64,000 bases of DNA from JAVVVD01 sp036652795. GTDB lineage: Bacteria; Bacillota; Clostridia; Christensenellales; CAG-138. Under the pieces are notes generated by a model. It was not told where the DNA came from, ran no database searches, and worked only from the letters and a program-made list of their open reading frames with translations. Location of the stretch: positions 4,575 to 68,574 of the forward strand of contig JAVVVD010000008.1 of the NCBI GenBank assembly GCA_036652795.1, read 5' to 3'. The position numbers and the translations under genes were made by a program. Below, in pieces: positions 50,680 to 59,083 of this stretch (positions are counted from its first letter, which is position 1; every line of letters starts with the position of its first letter).

Positions 50680-50700
50680 CCGTCCACTTGCGGTGGACGG
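50680..50700 (-). promoter_or_regulatory. Hairpin in the rpmJ-rpsM gap
   Basis: CCGTCCAC / GTGGACGG, an 8-bp perfect stem with a 5-base loop, lies in the only large gap (147 bases) inside the cluster. No T-tract follows on the minus strand, so it is not a terminator. It could be part of an rpsM leader, where alpha-operon autoregulation acts in other bacteria. Confidence 0.45.
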
Positions 50701-50719
50701 CGTTTAGCAAGGCCTGCTC

Positions 50720-50833
50720 TTAGCCCTGCTTCTGTTTATGCTTCGGGTTATCGCAGATGACCATCACGCGGCCCTTGCGTTTGATTATCTTGCACTTTTC
50801 ACAGATCGGTTTTACCGAAGGCCTGACTTTCAT
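50720..50833 (-). CDS. rpmJ: 50S ribosomal protein L36
   Basis: 37 residues, too short for most ORF callers: MKVRPSVKPICEKCKIIKRK and onward to HKQKQG. The zinc ligands Cys11, Cys14, Cys27 and His32 are all present, so this is the zinc-bound form. AGGAGG precedes it by 6-8 bases. 18 bases after infA. Confidence 0.97.
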   Translation of the reverse strand: MKVRPSVKPICEKCKIIKRKGRVMVICDNPKHKQKQG

Positions 50834-50851
50834 CTTTTTTTCCTCCTGTTA

Positions 50852-51073
50852 TCAGTTCTTTGCACGCCATGTGATGCGGCCGCGCGTCAAGTCATATGGG
50901 GACAGCTCGACTGTCACCTTATCACCCGGCAATATCCTGATGAAGTTCATCCTGAGCTTGCCGGAAATATGCGCCAGGATTTTATGGCCGTTACCTAATT
51001 CAACCTCGAACATCGCATTCGGGAAAGAATCCGTAACAACGCCCTCAACTTCAATAACATCCGTTTTAGACAA
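50852..51073 (-). CDS. infA: Translation initiation factor IF-1
   Basis: 73 residues from a TTG at 51073 preceded by GAGGAGGGG. The open frame extends to 51112, but the extra 13 residues are unlike IF-1 and lie inside the KOW gene. SKTDVIEVEGVVTDSFPNAMF and HKILAHISGKLRMNFIRILPGDKVTVELSPYDLTRGRITWR are the OB-fold signature. It binds the 30S A site during initiation. Confidence 0.96.
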   Translation of the reverse strand: MSKTDVIEVEGVVTDSFPNAMFEVELGNGHKILAHISGKLRMNFIRILPGDKVTVELSPYDLTRGRITWRAKN

Positions 51074-51074
51074 G

Positions 51075-51365
51075 CTACCCCTCCTCGATCTCACTGTCAT
51101 GGTTATAGCCAAGGTTCAGCAGGCCTTTACGGATAAATGCATCCGTCACGCCCGTTTCGCCCCCCAGCTTATCGCAAACATCTAACCTTGAATTTTCAAA
51201 GCGAAGATGCTTGAGCTTCTTTTTCTTTGGGCGATCCAGCCTGTGCGTTTGACCGTCTGCAATCAACAGATGTCCCTCGTCAGCTATACCAACCACCACA
51301 AAGCTGCGCCTCATATCACGGCCTGCCTTTGATATCACAACGCGCCCGATAATATCGTCATCCAT
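51075..51365 (-). CDS. KOW-domain protein, L14E-like
   Basis: 96 residues. IIGRVVISKAGRDMRRSFVVVGI is a KOW/L14E-type RNA-binding start, followed by RPKKKKLKHLRFENSRL. The small protein occupies the conserved Bacillota slot between map and infA. It overlaps map by 8 bases and ends 1 base before infA. A ribosome-associated role is likely but not proven. Confidence 0.85.
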   Translation of the reverse strand: MDDDIIGRVVISKAGRDMRRSFVVVGIADEGHLLIADGQTHRLDRPKKKKLKHLRFENSRLDVCDKLGGETGVTDAFIRKGLLNLGYNHDSEIEEG

Positions 51366-52128
51366 GCGTCCCTCCGCTTAATGTAAGCAGCTGTGCGCCC
51401 TCATCGGTTATCACTATTGTGTTTTCATAGTGCGCGCTCGGTAGTCCGTCGCTTGTCTGTACCGTCCAACCGTCCGAAAGCTGTACAACGTCGCGCGTAC
51501 CAAGGTTTATCATTGGCTCAACCGCTATCGTCATACCGGATACCAACTTTACGCCTCTGCCCATACGGCTGTCAATAAAGTTAGGCACATCTGGCTGCTC
51601 ATGCATATGCGTTCCTATTCCATGACCTATAAGCTCTCGTACCACCGTATATCCGTTGCTTTCAGCATGTGTTTGTATCGCTGCCGAAATATCTGATATA
51701 TGATTGCCAGGTATTGCGCGCTCGATACCCTTGAAGAAGCACTCGCGCGTTATCTCTACCAGTCGCTTTACCTCCGGCTTCACGTTGCCTATCAGCAGCG
51801 TGCGTGCCGCGTCGCCATGCCAGCCTGCCTTCTGTGCGCCAACATCAACACTGAGTATATCTCCATCACGCAGTCTGTAATCGCCTGGAATCCCATGCAC
51901 CACCTGACAGTTTACCGAGGTGCAGATGCTCTTGGGGTATCCGTTATAACCCAGAAACGATGGCTCTGCGCCACTCGACCTTATGAAGGCCGCAGCTTCC
52001 TTATCCAGCCATTCGGTGGAAACCCCCTCTTTGGCTAGCCTGGATAGCAATTCAAGCGTTTCTTCAACGATTCTTCCAGCCTCGCGCATCTTTTGGATGT
52101 CCGCGGCGCTCTTTATCGTGATGCCCAT
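51358..52128 (-). CDS. map: Methionine aminopeptidase, type I
   Basis: 256 residues from the ATG at 52128, which shares one base with the adk stop (TGATG). A GTG one codon earlier is less likely. Metal ligands fall in LSVDVGAQKAGWHGDAARTL, the His in GHGIGTHMHEQPDVPNF, and the acidic pair in MTIAVEPMI and YENTIVITDEG. It removes the initiator Met from nascent proteins. Confidence 0.97.
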   Translation of the reverse strand: MGITIKSAADIQKMREAGRIVEETLELLSRLAKEGVSTEWLDKEAAAFIRSSGAEPSFLGYNGYPKSICTSVNCQVVHGIPGDYRLRDGDILSVDVGAQKAGWHGDAARTLLIGNVKPEVKRLVEITRECFFKGIERAIPGNHISDISAAIQTHAESNGYTVVRELIGHGIGTHMHEQPDVPNFIDSRMGRGVKLVSGMTIAVEPMINLGTRDVVQLSDGWTVQTSDGLPSAHYENTIVITDEGAQLLTLSGGTHG

Positions 52129-52751
52129 CACAGATTCTCCAGCATCGTTCTGATCGATTCAAATACCGTATCTGGATGCATGTTGCCATCCACATTCATG
52201 AGCGCTCCCCTATCGTCGTAGTAATCAATAAGAGGCTGCGTCTTGTCCGTATACACAAGGATACGGTTTTTTATCGTTTCCGGTTTATCATCATCCCTTA
52301 TATACAATTCACCGCCGCACTTATCGCACTCAGGCTTGTTGTATGAAGATATATGATAGACCGCTCCGCACCCGCGGCACATGCGCCTGCCGCCTACGCG
52401 GTCAATGAGCGCCTCTGCGGGCACATCTATATTTATTACCATGTCAATGTTCGAAATATTGCCAAGCGCATCAGCCTGGGCGATTGTTCTTGGAAATCCG
52501 TCCAGCAAAAACCCATTCTTGCAGTCTGGTTCCACGATCCTGTCCCTTACCATATCTATTATTACATCATCAGGAACAAGCTCACCCGCATCTATGTAGC
52601 TGCGCGCCTTTTTACCCAACTGTGTACCATCGCGCATCTGCCTACGCAGCATATCACCGGTGGATATGTGAGCAAGTTTAAACCGCTCACATATCCGCTC
52701 GGCTTGAGTACCCTTCCCCGCACCCGGCGGGCCTAAAAATACCAATCTCAT
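52128..52751 (-). CDS. adk: Adenylate kinase, zinc LID form
   Basis: 207 residues from the ATG at 52751 behind GAGG. P-loop LGPPGAGKGTQ, NMP-site DGFPRT, and a LID with a Cys4 zinc site (CRGCGAVYH and CDKCGGEL). It interconverts ATP+AMP and 2 ADP. It is between secY and map, the standard order. Confidence 0.97.
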   Translation of the reverse strand: MRLVFLGPPGAGKGTQAERICERFKLAHISTGDMLRRQMRDGTQLGKKARSYIDAGELVPDDVIIDMVRDRIVEPDCKNGFLLDGFPRTIAQADALGNISNIDMVINIDVPAEALIDRVGGRRMCRGCGAVYHISSYNKPECDKCGGELYIRDDDKPETIKNRILVYTDKTQPLIDYYDDRGALMNVDGNMHPDTVFESIRTMLENL

Positions 52752-52768
52752 TGTATTATGCCTCACGC

Positions 52769-54055
52769 TCAACCCAAGAAGCCCTTGTAATGGCGCATCA
52801 GCATCAATGATTCCAGCTGTTCGCTGGTTTCAAGTGCCACACTTACCATTATCAAAATGCTTGTTGGTCCAAACATGCTGTTCAATCCGAATGAATGCAT
52901 CACTACAGCAGGGATTATCGCAATACACATAAGGAAAACTGCTCCAAACAACGTAAGACGGCTGGTTATCTTAGCCAGATAATCACTTGTTGGCCTACCT
53001 GGGCGGATACCCGGAATAAAGCCACCGTTCTGTTGCAGATTTTTACTTATCTCAACCGGGTTAAACGTGATGGTTGTATAGAAGTACGCAAAGCCAAGTA
53101 TCAGCAACGCGTAGATTAAATAGTACACCACTGTTCCCTGTGAAAGATAGTTTGCGTAAAATCTTGTAAAAGCACTTGCCTCCGCGATATTGGTCAGATA
53201 GTTCGGATCAGCTATTTGAATTATCATCGTTGGAAACTGGATTATTGTCATAGCCAGTATCAGCGGCATAACTCCGTTAGCATTCGCTTTAAGAGGTATA
53301 TGCGAGGTCTGTCCGCCATACATCTTACGGCCAACAACCTTTTTTGCATACTGCACAGATATGCGGCGTACCGCCTTATCCACCATAACAACACCTGCTA
53401 CAAGCACAACCACAATAAGCAACAACGCCGGCAGTATCCACCACTGGTATGTGTTGGTTACGAACACACCGCTTATGAAGCTCACAATTACCCTTGGAAC
53501 CTGAGAGCAGATAGAAGCGAATATGATAAAGGAAACACCATTGCCGATGCCCTTTTCTGTTATTCTCTCACCCAACCACACCAGGAATGCTGTGCCTGCG
53601 GTACAAGTTATGCCTATGGTAGCGTAGGTGAAGAAGCTTGTGTCCTTAACCACGCCTGCACCCAGACTTATCACTATGCCAATGCTCTGCACCAATGCCA
53701 AACCGATACCAACATAGCGGGTGATGCGTTCGATCTTCTGTTTGCCGTCCTCCTCCTTAGCCATACGTTCCAAAGAAGGAATGGCTATGGTGAGCAGCTG
53801 AATGATTATCGAACCGGTTATGTAAGGCGTAATGCCCATCGCAAAGATGGTAAACTGCCCGAATGAACCACCAGAAAGTAGGTTGAGGAAGCTTAGGATA
53901 TCATAATCTGTTGCATATTTGGCTATGGCCTCGGCGTTAACGCCAGGCACCGGAATAAAGCAACCCAGTCTGTATATCACTATCAAAATCAGCGTATACA
54001 GCATCTTGGTACGGATATCCTTGATCTTCCAGGCATTTATGAGCGTCTTTAACAT
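52769..54055 (-). CDS. secY: Protein translocase subunit SecY
   Basis: 428 residues and ten membrane helices. IYRLGCFIPVPGVN near the N-terminus, YVGIGLALVQSIGIV and ERITEKGIGNGVSFIIFA, and the late GGFIPGIRPGRPTSDYL segment of cytoplasmic loop C5 are typical. It is the protein-conducting channel. It shares a base with the rplO stop. Confidence 0.98.
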   Translation of the reverse strand: MLKTLINAWKIKDIRTKMLYTLILIVIYRLGCFIPVPGVNAEAIAKYATDYDILSFLNLLSGGSFGQFTIFAMGITPYITGSIIIQLLTIAIPSLERMAKEEDGKQKIERITRYVGIGLALVQSIGIVISLGAGVVKDTSFFTYATIGITCTAGTAFLVWLGERITEKGIGNGVSFIIFASICSQVPRVIVSFISGVFVTNTYQWWILPALLLIVVVLVAGVVMVDKAVRRISVQYAKKVVGRKMYGGQTSHIPLKANANGVMPLILAMTIIQFPTMIIQIADPNYLTNIAEASAFTRFYANYLSQGTVVYYLIYALLILGFAYFYTTITFNPVEISKNLQQNGGFIPGIRPGRPTSDYLAKITSRLTLFGAVFLMCIAIIPAVVMHSFGLNSMFGPTSILIMVSVALETSEQLESLMLMRHYKGFLG

Positions 54056-54495
54056 TAGACCACCTCAACAGTTCCGCCCGCGGCCTCAATGGCTTTCTGG
54101 GCCGTCTCTGAAAACTTTGCAGCCTTAACGTCCAAGCGCTTTGTGAGCTCTCCGCGGCCCAAAACCTTGAGGCCGTCCTTTTCGATCTTGCTGATAATGC
54201 GCTTTTCATGCAGCATCTCAGCAGTTACAACCATACCATCATCAAGCCTGTTTAGTTCTGAAACGTTGATAACGGTATACTCTTTTGCAAATATATTGGT
54301 GAAGCCACGCTTGGGCAAGCGGCGCGCAAGTGGCATTTGGCCGCCTTCGAAACCGTTCTTCTTGCTGCCGCTTCTGGCCTTTTGACCTTTATGGCCCATG
54401 CCGGCAGTTTTGCCCAAACCGGAGCCGGTGCCGCGGCCAACGCGCTTAGGGGCGCTTGTTGATCCTTCCGCGGGCTTTAACTCATGTAGTCTCAT
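54055..54495 (-). CDS. rplO: 50S ribosomal protein L15
   Basis: 146 residues. The glycine/arginine-rich N-terminal extension (RLHELKPAEGST, RVGRGTGSGLGKTAGMGHKGQKAR) and FEGGQMPLARRLPKRGF match L15, with the globular C-terminus following. It is central to late 50S assembly. Confidence 0.98.
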   Translation of the reverse strand: MRLHELKPAEGSTSAPKRVGRGTGSGLGKTAGMGHKGQKARSGSKKNGFEGGQMPLARRLPKRGFTNIFAKEYTVINVSELNRLDDGMVVTAEMLHEKRIISKIEKDGLKVLGRGELTKRLDVKAAKFSETAQKAIEAAGGTVEVV

Positions 54496-54510
54496 TGCTA
54501 ACCTCCCCGA

Positions 54511-54690
54511 TTAAACTTCTTCAACCTTGACAAGGTGCTTCACCTTAAATATCATGCCGCGAACACATGCATTGTCAGGCTTGATAACGGTGCTATTTGT
54601 CTTATGAAGGCCCAGAGCTTCTACAGTCGCCTTCTGATCCTTGAGGGCGCCGATGGTGCTCTTGGCGAGCGTTACTTTTAAATTAGCCAT
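54511..54690 (-). CDS. rpmD: 50S ribosomal protein L30
   Basis: 59 residues, below the common ORF cutoff. ANLKVTLAKSTIGALKDQKA and ALGLHKTNSTVIKPDNACVRG are the family motif. GGAGGC lies before the ATG. It occupies the conserved slot between rpsE and rplO. Confidence 0.97.
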   Translation of the reverse strand: MANLKVTLAKSTIGALKDQKATVEALGLHKTNSTVIKPDNACVRGMIFKVKHLVKVEEV

Positions 54691-54702
54691 TTATGCCTCC
54701 TA

Positions 54703-55206
54703 TCAGCCCAAGATCTCTTCGACTGTTTTGCCGCGCAGACGGGCTACCTCTTCAACCGTGCGAAGCTGGCTAAGCCCTTCCATTGTAGCCTTTACGCAGT
54801 TTGCAGGGTTGTTTGAACCGTAGCTCTTGGTGCGGATGTCCTTAACGCCAACCATCTCCAGTACTGCACGTGCGGGGCCGCCCGCGATAACGCCTGTACC
54901 TTCTTCAGCCGGCAGCATTCTCACATGGCCCTTGCCAAACCTGCCTTCAACGGCGTGCGGTATGCTTGTGCCTACTATTGGCACGCTTATCATATGGCGC
55001 TTTGCATCCTCAACACCCTTGCGGACTGCCTCGGGTATTTCAGCTGCCTTACCCATTCCCACGCCTACATGGCCGTTCTCATCGCCCACTACCATGAGCG
55101 CGGAGAAGCGGAAATTACGGCCGCCTTTAACAACTTTGGCAACGCGGTTGATGGATACAAGCTTTTCCTTCAAATCCATAGTGGATGAATCAATACGCTT
55201 TTGCAT
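54703..55206 (-). CDS. rpsE: 30S ribosomal protein S5
   Basis: 167 residues. EKLVSINRVAKVVKGGRNFRFSALMVVGDENGHVGVG is the dsRNA-binding half and PAEEGTGVIAGGPARAVLEMVGVKDI the second half. S5 helps set decoding accuracy. 11 bases after rplR. Confidence 0.98.
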   Translation of the reverse strand: MQKRIDSSTMDLKEKLVSINRVAKVVKGGRNFRFSALMVVGDENGHVGVGMGKAAEIPEAVRKGVEDAKRHMISVPIVGTSIPHAVEGRFGKGHVRMLPAEEGTGVIAGGPARAVLEMVGVKDIRTKSYGSNNPANCVKATMEGLSQLRTVEEVARLRGKTVEEILG

Positions 55207-55217
55207 TCTCTACCTCC

Positions 55218-55586
55218 TTAGAATTCCAGTCCGGCTTTGCGGGCGCCTGAGGCTACCTCAGCAACGCGGCCGGTATAAAGATACCCGCCACGGTCAAAGA
55301 TCACCTTTTTGATGCCCTTATCCAACGCGCGGCTGCCTAGGAGTTCACCAACCATGTTGGCGGCTTCCTTCTTGGTTTTGCCGTCGAGCTTGCCATTTAT
55401 CTCTGCATCCAGCGTAGATGCAGCGACGATGGTATTGCCGACTTCATCGTTTATTATCTGTGCGTATATATTGTTGAGGCTGCGATAAACATTCAGCCTT
55501 GGCTTCGCCTCAGTACCTACTATATGCCTACGGGTACGATCATGGCGGCTTTTGCGCACAGCGTTCTTATCGATCTTTGAAATCAT
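55218..55586 (-). CDS. rplR: 50S ribosomal protein L18
   Basis: 122 residues. RKSRHDRTRRHIVGTEAKPRLNVYRSLNNIYAQIINDEVGNTIVAASTLD fits the L18 5S-rRNA-binding fold, closing with FDRGGYLYTGRVAEVASGAR. It delivers 5S rRNA with L5. Confidence 0.98.
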   Translation of the reverse strand: MISKIDKNAVRKSRHDRTRRHIVGTEAKPRLNVYRSLNNIYAQIINDEVGNTIVAASTLDAEINGKLDGKTKKEAANMVGELLGSRALDKGIKKVIFDRGGYLYTGRVAEVASGARKAGLEF

Positions 55587-55608
55587 ACTGTCACTCCTTA
55601 TCTACGCA

Positions 55609-56148
55609 TTACTTGCCGGTCTTGCCTTCCTTGCGGCGCACGTACTCGTTATCGTACTTAATGCCCTTGCCCTTATAAGGCTCCGGCTCGCGAACCGCAC
55701 GGATATCTGCTGCAATCTGGCCAACCATCTGTTTGCTTATGCCCTGCACCTTTATCTTGTTGGGCGTAGGCACTTCAAATGTGATTCCGTCAGGTTCAAC
55801 AAATTCAACCGGATGTGAATAACCCACGTTGAGCACCAGCTTATTGCCCTGCTTTTGCGCCCTATAGCCAACACCCACGATCTCCATGTTTTTTTCATAG
55901 CCATTGGTTACACCAACCACCATGTTATTAATGAGAGAGCGTGACAGGCCGTGCAACGCACGATGTCGCTTATCGTCTGAAACACGGTTCACAGTCAGCA
56001 CATCATTTTCCTGTGTAATTTCCAGCTCTTTGGTAATTTTTTCGCTAAGCTGACCCTTGGGGCCCTTTACGGTAACGGTGTTATCGTCACCGACCGTGAT
56101 TGTCACTCCGCCTGGAATGTTTATCGGAAGTTTTCCGATTCGTGACAT
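55609..56148 (-). CDS. rplF: 50S ribosomal protein L6
   Basis: 179 residues with the two-lobed repeat. MSRIGKLPINIPGGVTI opens it and KIKVQGISKQMVGQIAADIRAVREPEPYKGKGI is the C-terminal signature near the sarcin-ricin loop. 39 bases after rpsH. Confidence 0.98.
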   Translation of the reverse strand: MSRIGKLPINIPGGVTITVGDDNTVTVKGPKGQLSEKITKELEITQENDVLTVNRVSDDKRHRALHGLSRSLINNMVVGVTNGYEKNMEIVGVGYRAQKQGNKLVLNVGYSHPVEFVEPDGITFEVPTPNKIKVQGISKQMVGQIAADIRAVREPEPYKGKGIKYDNEYVRRKEGKTGK

Positions 56149-56187
56149 TTTCTACACCTCCATTTAAATCTATGCAATTTATCTCAC

Positions 56188-56586
56188 TTACCAGATATAG
56201 GCGAGCACTTCACCGCCAACGCCCTGTCTGCGTGCTTCGCGATCAGTCATTATACCACGCGAGGTGGAGATAACCGCAATACCCAGACCATTGAGCACCT
56301 TGGGGATCTTATCTTTACGTGCATACACCCTCAAACCCGGTTTGCTGATGCGCTTAAGTCCGGTAATAACACGCTGACGATTTGCACCGTACTTAAGATC
56401 GATATGGATATACTTCGCAATGCCATCTTCACGGATATCAAACCCCTTGATGTAACCCTCCGACAGCAATATCTCCGCGATAGCCTTCTTCACCGTTGAA
56501 TCAGGCACGTTTACTTCTGTATGCTTCGCTACCAGAGCGTTGCGGATACGAGTAAGCATATCAGCGATGGGATCAGTTACTAACAT
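56188..56586 (-). CDS. rpsH: 30S ribosomal protein S8
   Basis: 132 residues. DPIADMLTRIRNALVAKHTEVNVP at the start and VISTSRGIMTDREARRQGVGGEVLAYIW at the end. S8 is an early 16S binder and represses the spc operon in E. coli. Confidence 0.98.
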   Translation of the reverse strand: MLVTDPIADMLTRIRNALVAKHTEVNVPDSTVKKAIAEILLSEGYIKGFDIREDGIAKYIHIDLKYGANRQRVITGLKRISKPGLRVYARKDKIPKVLNGLGIAVISTSRGIMTDREARRQGVGGEVLAYIW

Positions 56587-56610
56587 ATTAATTTCCTCCT
56601 TTCGCAGCGC

Positions 56611-56796
56611 TTACCAGCTTGCCTTGCGGACGCCTGGGATATCTCCCTTATGCGCCAGCTCACGGAAGCAGATGCGGCAGACGCCATACTTGCGCAACAC
56701 CGAATGTGGGCGGCCGCAGAGGCGGCAGCGGGTGTAAGCTCTAGTCGAGAACTTAGGCGCGCGCGACTGTCTTATTTTCATGCTTGTCTTTGCCAC
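56611..56796 (-). CDS. rpsN: 30S ribosomal protein S14, type Z
   Basis: 61 residues, the short zinc form. The Cys4 site lies in CRLCGRPHSVLRKYGVCRICF. The ending LAHKGDIPGVRKASW is standard. It is a head protein of the 30S. Confidence 0.98.
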   Translation of the reverse strand: MAKTSMKIRQSRAPKFSTRAYTRCRLCGRPHSVLRKYGVCRICFRELAHKGDIPGVRKASW

Positions 56797-56812
56797 TGTT
56801 ACTTCCTCCCTA

Positions 56813-57433
56813 TCAAGCCTGGGCGAAAGGCATACCCATCAGTGTGAGCAACGCTTTCGCTTCTTCATCGGTCTTTGCGGTGGTAACAAACACTATATCC
56901 ATACCGCGGACCTTATCCACATCATCATAATTGATTTCTGGGAATATCAGCTGTTCTTTAACGCCCATGGCATAATTGCCGCGACCATCAAAGCTTGTAT
57001 CTGAGATTCCACGGAAGTCACGTACGCGTGGAAGCACTATGTTCATCAGCTTATCTGCAAAGTAATACATGCGATTTCCGCGCAGCGTAACCTTTGCACC
57101 GATATTCATGCCTTCACGAACCTTGAAGTTTGCAACAGACTTCTTTGCCTTTGTAACTATTGGCCTTTGACCTGCTATGGCCGCCAGTTCGTCAAGCGCA
57201 ACATCCATGCCCTTGGGATTTTCCTTTTCGGCGCCAAGACCCATGTTTAGCACTATCTTATCCAGCTTTGGTATCTCCATTACGTTCTTGTAACCAAACT
57301 TCTCACGAAGTGCAGGAACTACCTCTTGGTTATACTTGACCTTAAGGCGTGCCGCTTCGGTAAAAGCCTTGGCTTCCTCTTGGTTCTTCTTCTTCTTGGC
57401 GTTTGCCGAAGAAGTGTTTTCATTTTTAGCCAT
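56813..57433 (-). CDS. rplE: 50S ribosomal protein L5 with N-terminal extension
   Basis: 206 residues, about 25 more than usual. The extra N-terminus is Asn/Lys/Glu-rich (KNENTSSANAKKKKNQEE). The conserved body begins RLKVKYNQEVVPALREKFGYKNVMEIPKL and ends NYDDVDKVRGMDIVFVTTAKTDEEA. An internal start would have to be at codon 52 or later, so the extension is real. L5 binds 5S rRNA and P-site tRNA. Confidence 0.97.
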   Translation of the reverse strand: MAKNENTSSANAKKKKNQEEAKAFTEAARLKVKYNQEVVPALREKFGYKNVMEIPKLDKIVLNMGLGAEKENPKGMDVALDELAAIAGQRPIVTKAKKSVANFKVREGMNIGAKVTLRGNRMYYFADKLMNIVLPRVRDFRGISDTSFDGRGNYAMGVKEQLIFPEINYDDVDKVRGMDIVFVTTAKTDEEAKALLTLMGMPFAQA

Positions 57434-57453
57434 TGTCTTTTCCTCCTTCCGCC

Positions 57454-57771
57454 TCAGTCAATATTTTTGCCGCACTTCTTGCAAACGCGGACCTTCTTAT
57501 CACCGTCATAGGCATGGCTGATGCGTGTGGCTTTGCTGCATTTGGGACAGACAAGCATAACGTTTGATACCGCAACGCTGCCTTCCTTATTGATGCGGCC
57601 GCCAACTTCACCCTGCTTACGGGGCTTTGTATGCCTTACTATCATGTTGGCGTTTTGCACTACCACACGTTCTTTTTCAGGCTCTGCCGACATGATCTTG
57701 CCTTGTTTGCCCTTATCCTTGCCGGAGATGATAACGACGGTGTCGCCTCTCTTAACGTTGAGTTTATTCAT
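57454..57771 (-). CDS. rplX: 50S ribosomal protein L24
   Basis: 105 residues. A KOW motif opens it (NVKRGDTVVIISGKDKGKQGKI), and VQNANMIVRHTKP follows. The C-terminal half carries paired cysteines (LVCPKCSK and RVCKKCGK), suggesting a zinc site. L24 starts 50S assembly. Confidence 0.97.
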   Translation of the reverse strand: MNKLNVKRGDTVVIISGKDKGKQGKIMSAEPEKERVVVQNANMIVRHTKPRKQGEVGGRINKEGSVAVSNVMLVCPKCSKATRISHAYDGDKKVRVCKKCGKNID

Positions 57772-57784
57772 TGACTTTCCTCCA

Positions 57785-58153
57785 TCAAAGCACTTCGGGC
57801 GCGAGGGACACTATCTTCATGTAGTCCTTCTCACGAAGCTCCCTGGCAACCGGCCCAAATATACGGGTGCCGCGGGGCTGCTTCTGGTCATTGATGATGA
57901 CCGCCGCGTTATCGTCAAAGCGGATGTGGCTGCCGTCCACCCTATGGGTACCGGATACGGTGCGCACCACTACTGCCTTAACAACATCCTTCTTCTTTAC
58001 GGCGCCGCCGGGTGATGCCGACTTAACCGAAGCGACTATAACATCGCCGATATTTGCGCTTTTGCGGGACGAACCACCCAGCACGCGGATACACATGATT
58101 TCCTTCGCGCCGCTGTTGTCCGCAACCTTTAACCTGGTTTGTGGCTGTATCAT
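57785..58153 (-). CDS. rplN: 50S ribosomal protein L14
   Basis: 122 residues. MIQPQTRLKVADNSGAKEIMCIRVLGGS and FDDNAAVIINDQKQPRGTRIFGPVARELRE are conserved family segments. It is located at the subunit interface. 21 bases after rpsQ. Confidence 0.98.
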   Translation of the reverse strand: MIQPQTRLKVADNSGAKEIMCIRVLGGSSRKSANIGDVIVASVKSASPGGAVKKKDVVKAVVVRTVSGTHRVDGSHIRFDDNAAVIINDQKQPRGTRIFGPVARELREKDYMKIVSLAPEVL

Positions 58154-58174
58154 GCTCGGGTACTCCTTTCAGGC

Positions 58175-58435
58175 TTATTTGGCCTTTTCTATGATCTCGA
58201 CCAGCCTCCAGCACTTATCCTTGCTGATATGGCGGGTCTCCATGATTTTTACGGTATCGCCTATGCCGCAGGCGTTCTCCTCGTCGTGAGCCTTGAACTT
58301 GCGGGTGCGGTTTACCATCTTGCCATAGAGGGGATGGCGCACCTTGGTCTTGATGGCGACCACAATGGTCTTATCCATCTTGTCGCTAACCACGACGCCG
58401 GTGCGGGTCTTGCGATAACCTCTTATCTGTTCCAT
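58175..58435 (-). CDS. rpsQ: 30S ribosomal protein S17
   Basis: 86 residues from the ATG at 58435 behind GGAG; the frame to 58453 adds six unrelated residues. GYRKTRTGVVVSDKMDKTIVVAIKTKVRHPLYGK is the OB-fold signature, ending ISKDKCWRLVEIIEKAK. Confidence 0.97.
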   Translation of the reverse strand: MEQIRGYRKTRTGVVVSDKMDKTIVVAIKTKVRHPLYGKMVNRTRKFKAHDEENACGIGDTVKIMETRHISKDKCWRLVEIIEKAK

Positions 58436-58456
58436 GGTATTATCTCCTTTCACCCG

Positions 58457-58657
58457 TTACTCGGCTGCCTTGATCTCGCGCTCACAGATGAGCGTTTTGA
58501 TCCTGGCAACGTCCTTCTTGCACTCACGAATCTGTTGAGGATTTGTGAGCTGGCCTGTGGCCAGTTGGAAACGAAGGTTAAACAGCTCTTCCTTGAGCGC
58601 CTTTTCCTTGGCGGCGAGCTCGACCTTAGACAGTTTTCTCAGTTCATTAGCCTTCAT
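58457..58657 (-). CDS. rpmC: 50S ribosomal protein L29
   Basis: 66 residues from the ATG at 58657 behind GGAGG; the frame upstream to 58771 lies within rplP. KANELRKLSKVELAAKEKALKEELFNLRFQLATGQLTNP is the two-helix family pattern. It overlaps rplP by 11 bases. L29 lines the peptide exit. Confidence 0.97.
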   Translation of the reverse strand: MKANELRKLSKVELAAKEKALKEELFNLRFQLATGQLTNPQQIRECKKDVARIKTLICEREIKAAE

Positions 58658-59081
58658 TACTCTCGCCTCCTTCGATCTCTTTCTTGACGATCTTGCACTT
58701 GAGCGGTAGCTTATGCATTGCAAGCCTAAGCGCCTCGTGTGCGATCTCCTCTTCAACTCCGGCGATCTCAAACATAATTCTGCCGGGCTTTACCACCGAC
58801 ACCCAGTATTCAGGTGAGCCCTTGCCGGAACCCATGCGGGTTTCCGCAGGCTTTTCTGTTACGGGTTTATCGGGGAATATTTTAATCCATACCCGTCCGC
58901 CACGCTTGATATAACGAGTCATCGCGACACGCGCCGCCTCTATTTGGTTGCTGGTAACCCAGGAGGGCTCCAAGGCAACAAGGCCGTATTCGCCATAAGT
59001 GATGACGTTTCCGCGCAGAGCTTTGCCCTTCATGCGTCCACGATGTACTCTCCTGCGTTTTACTCTTTTAGGCATCAACAT
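58647..59081 (-). CDS. rplP: 50S ribosomal protein L16
   Basis: 144 residues. MPKRVKRRRVHRGRMKGKA, GLVALEPSWVTSNQIEAARVAMTRYIKRGGRVWIKIFPDKPVT and MGSGKGSPEYWVSVVKPG are diagnostic. GGAGG is 9 bases from the ATG at 59081; an ATG two codons on is also possible. It stabilises A-site tRNA. Confidence 0.98.
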   Translation of the reverse strand: MLMPKRVKRRRVHRGRMKGKALRGNVITYGEYGLVALEPSWVTSNQIEAARVAMTRYIKRGGRVWIKIFPDKPVTEKPAETRMGSGKGSPEYWVSVVKPGRIMFEIAGVEEEIAHEALRLAMHKLPLKCKIVKKEIEGGESNEG

Positions 59082-59083
59082 GG

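Noticed and set aside
53216..53866. 216-codon plus-strand ORF opposite secY
   Set aside because: Lies wholly within secY, rich in Tyr/His/Asn as expected for antisense of membrane-protein codons, with no ribosome site.
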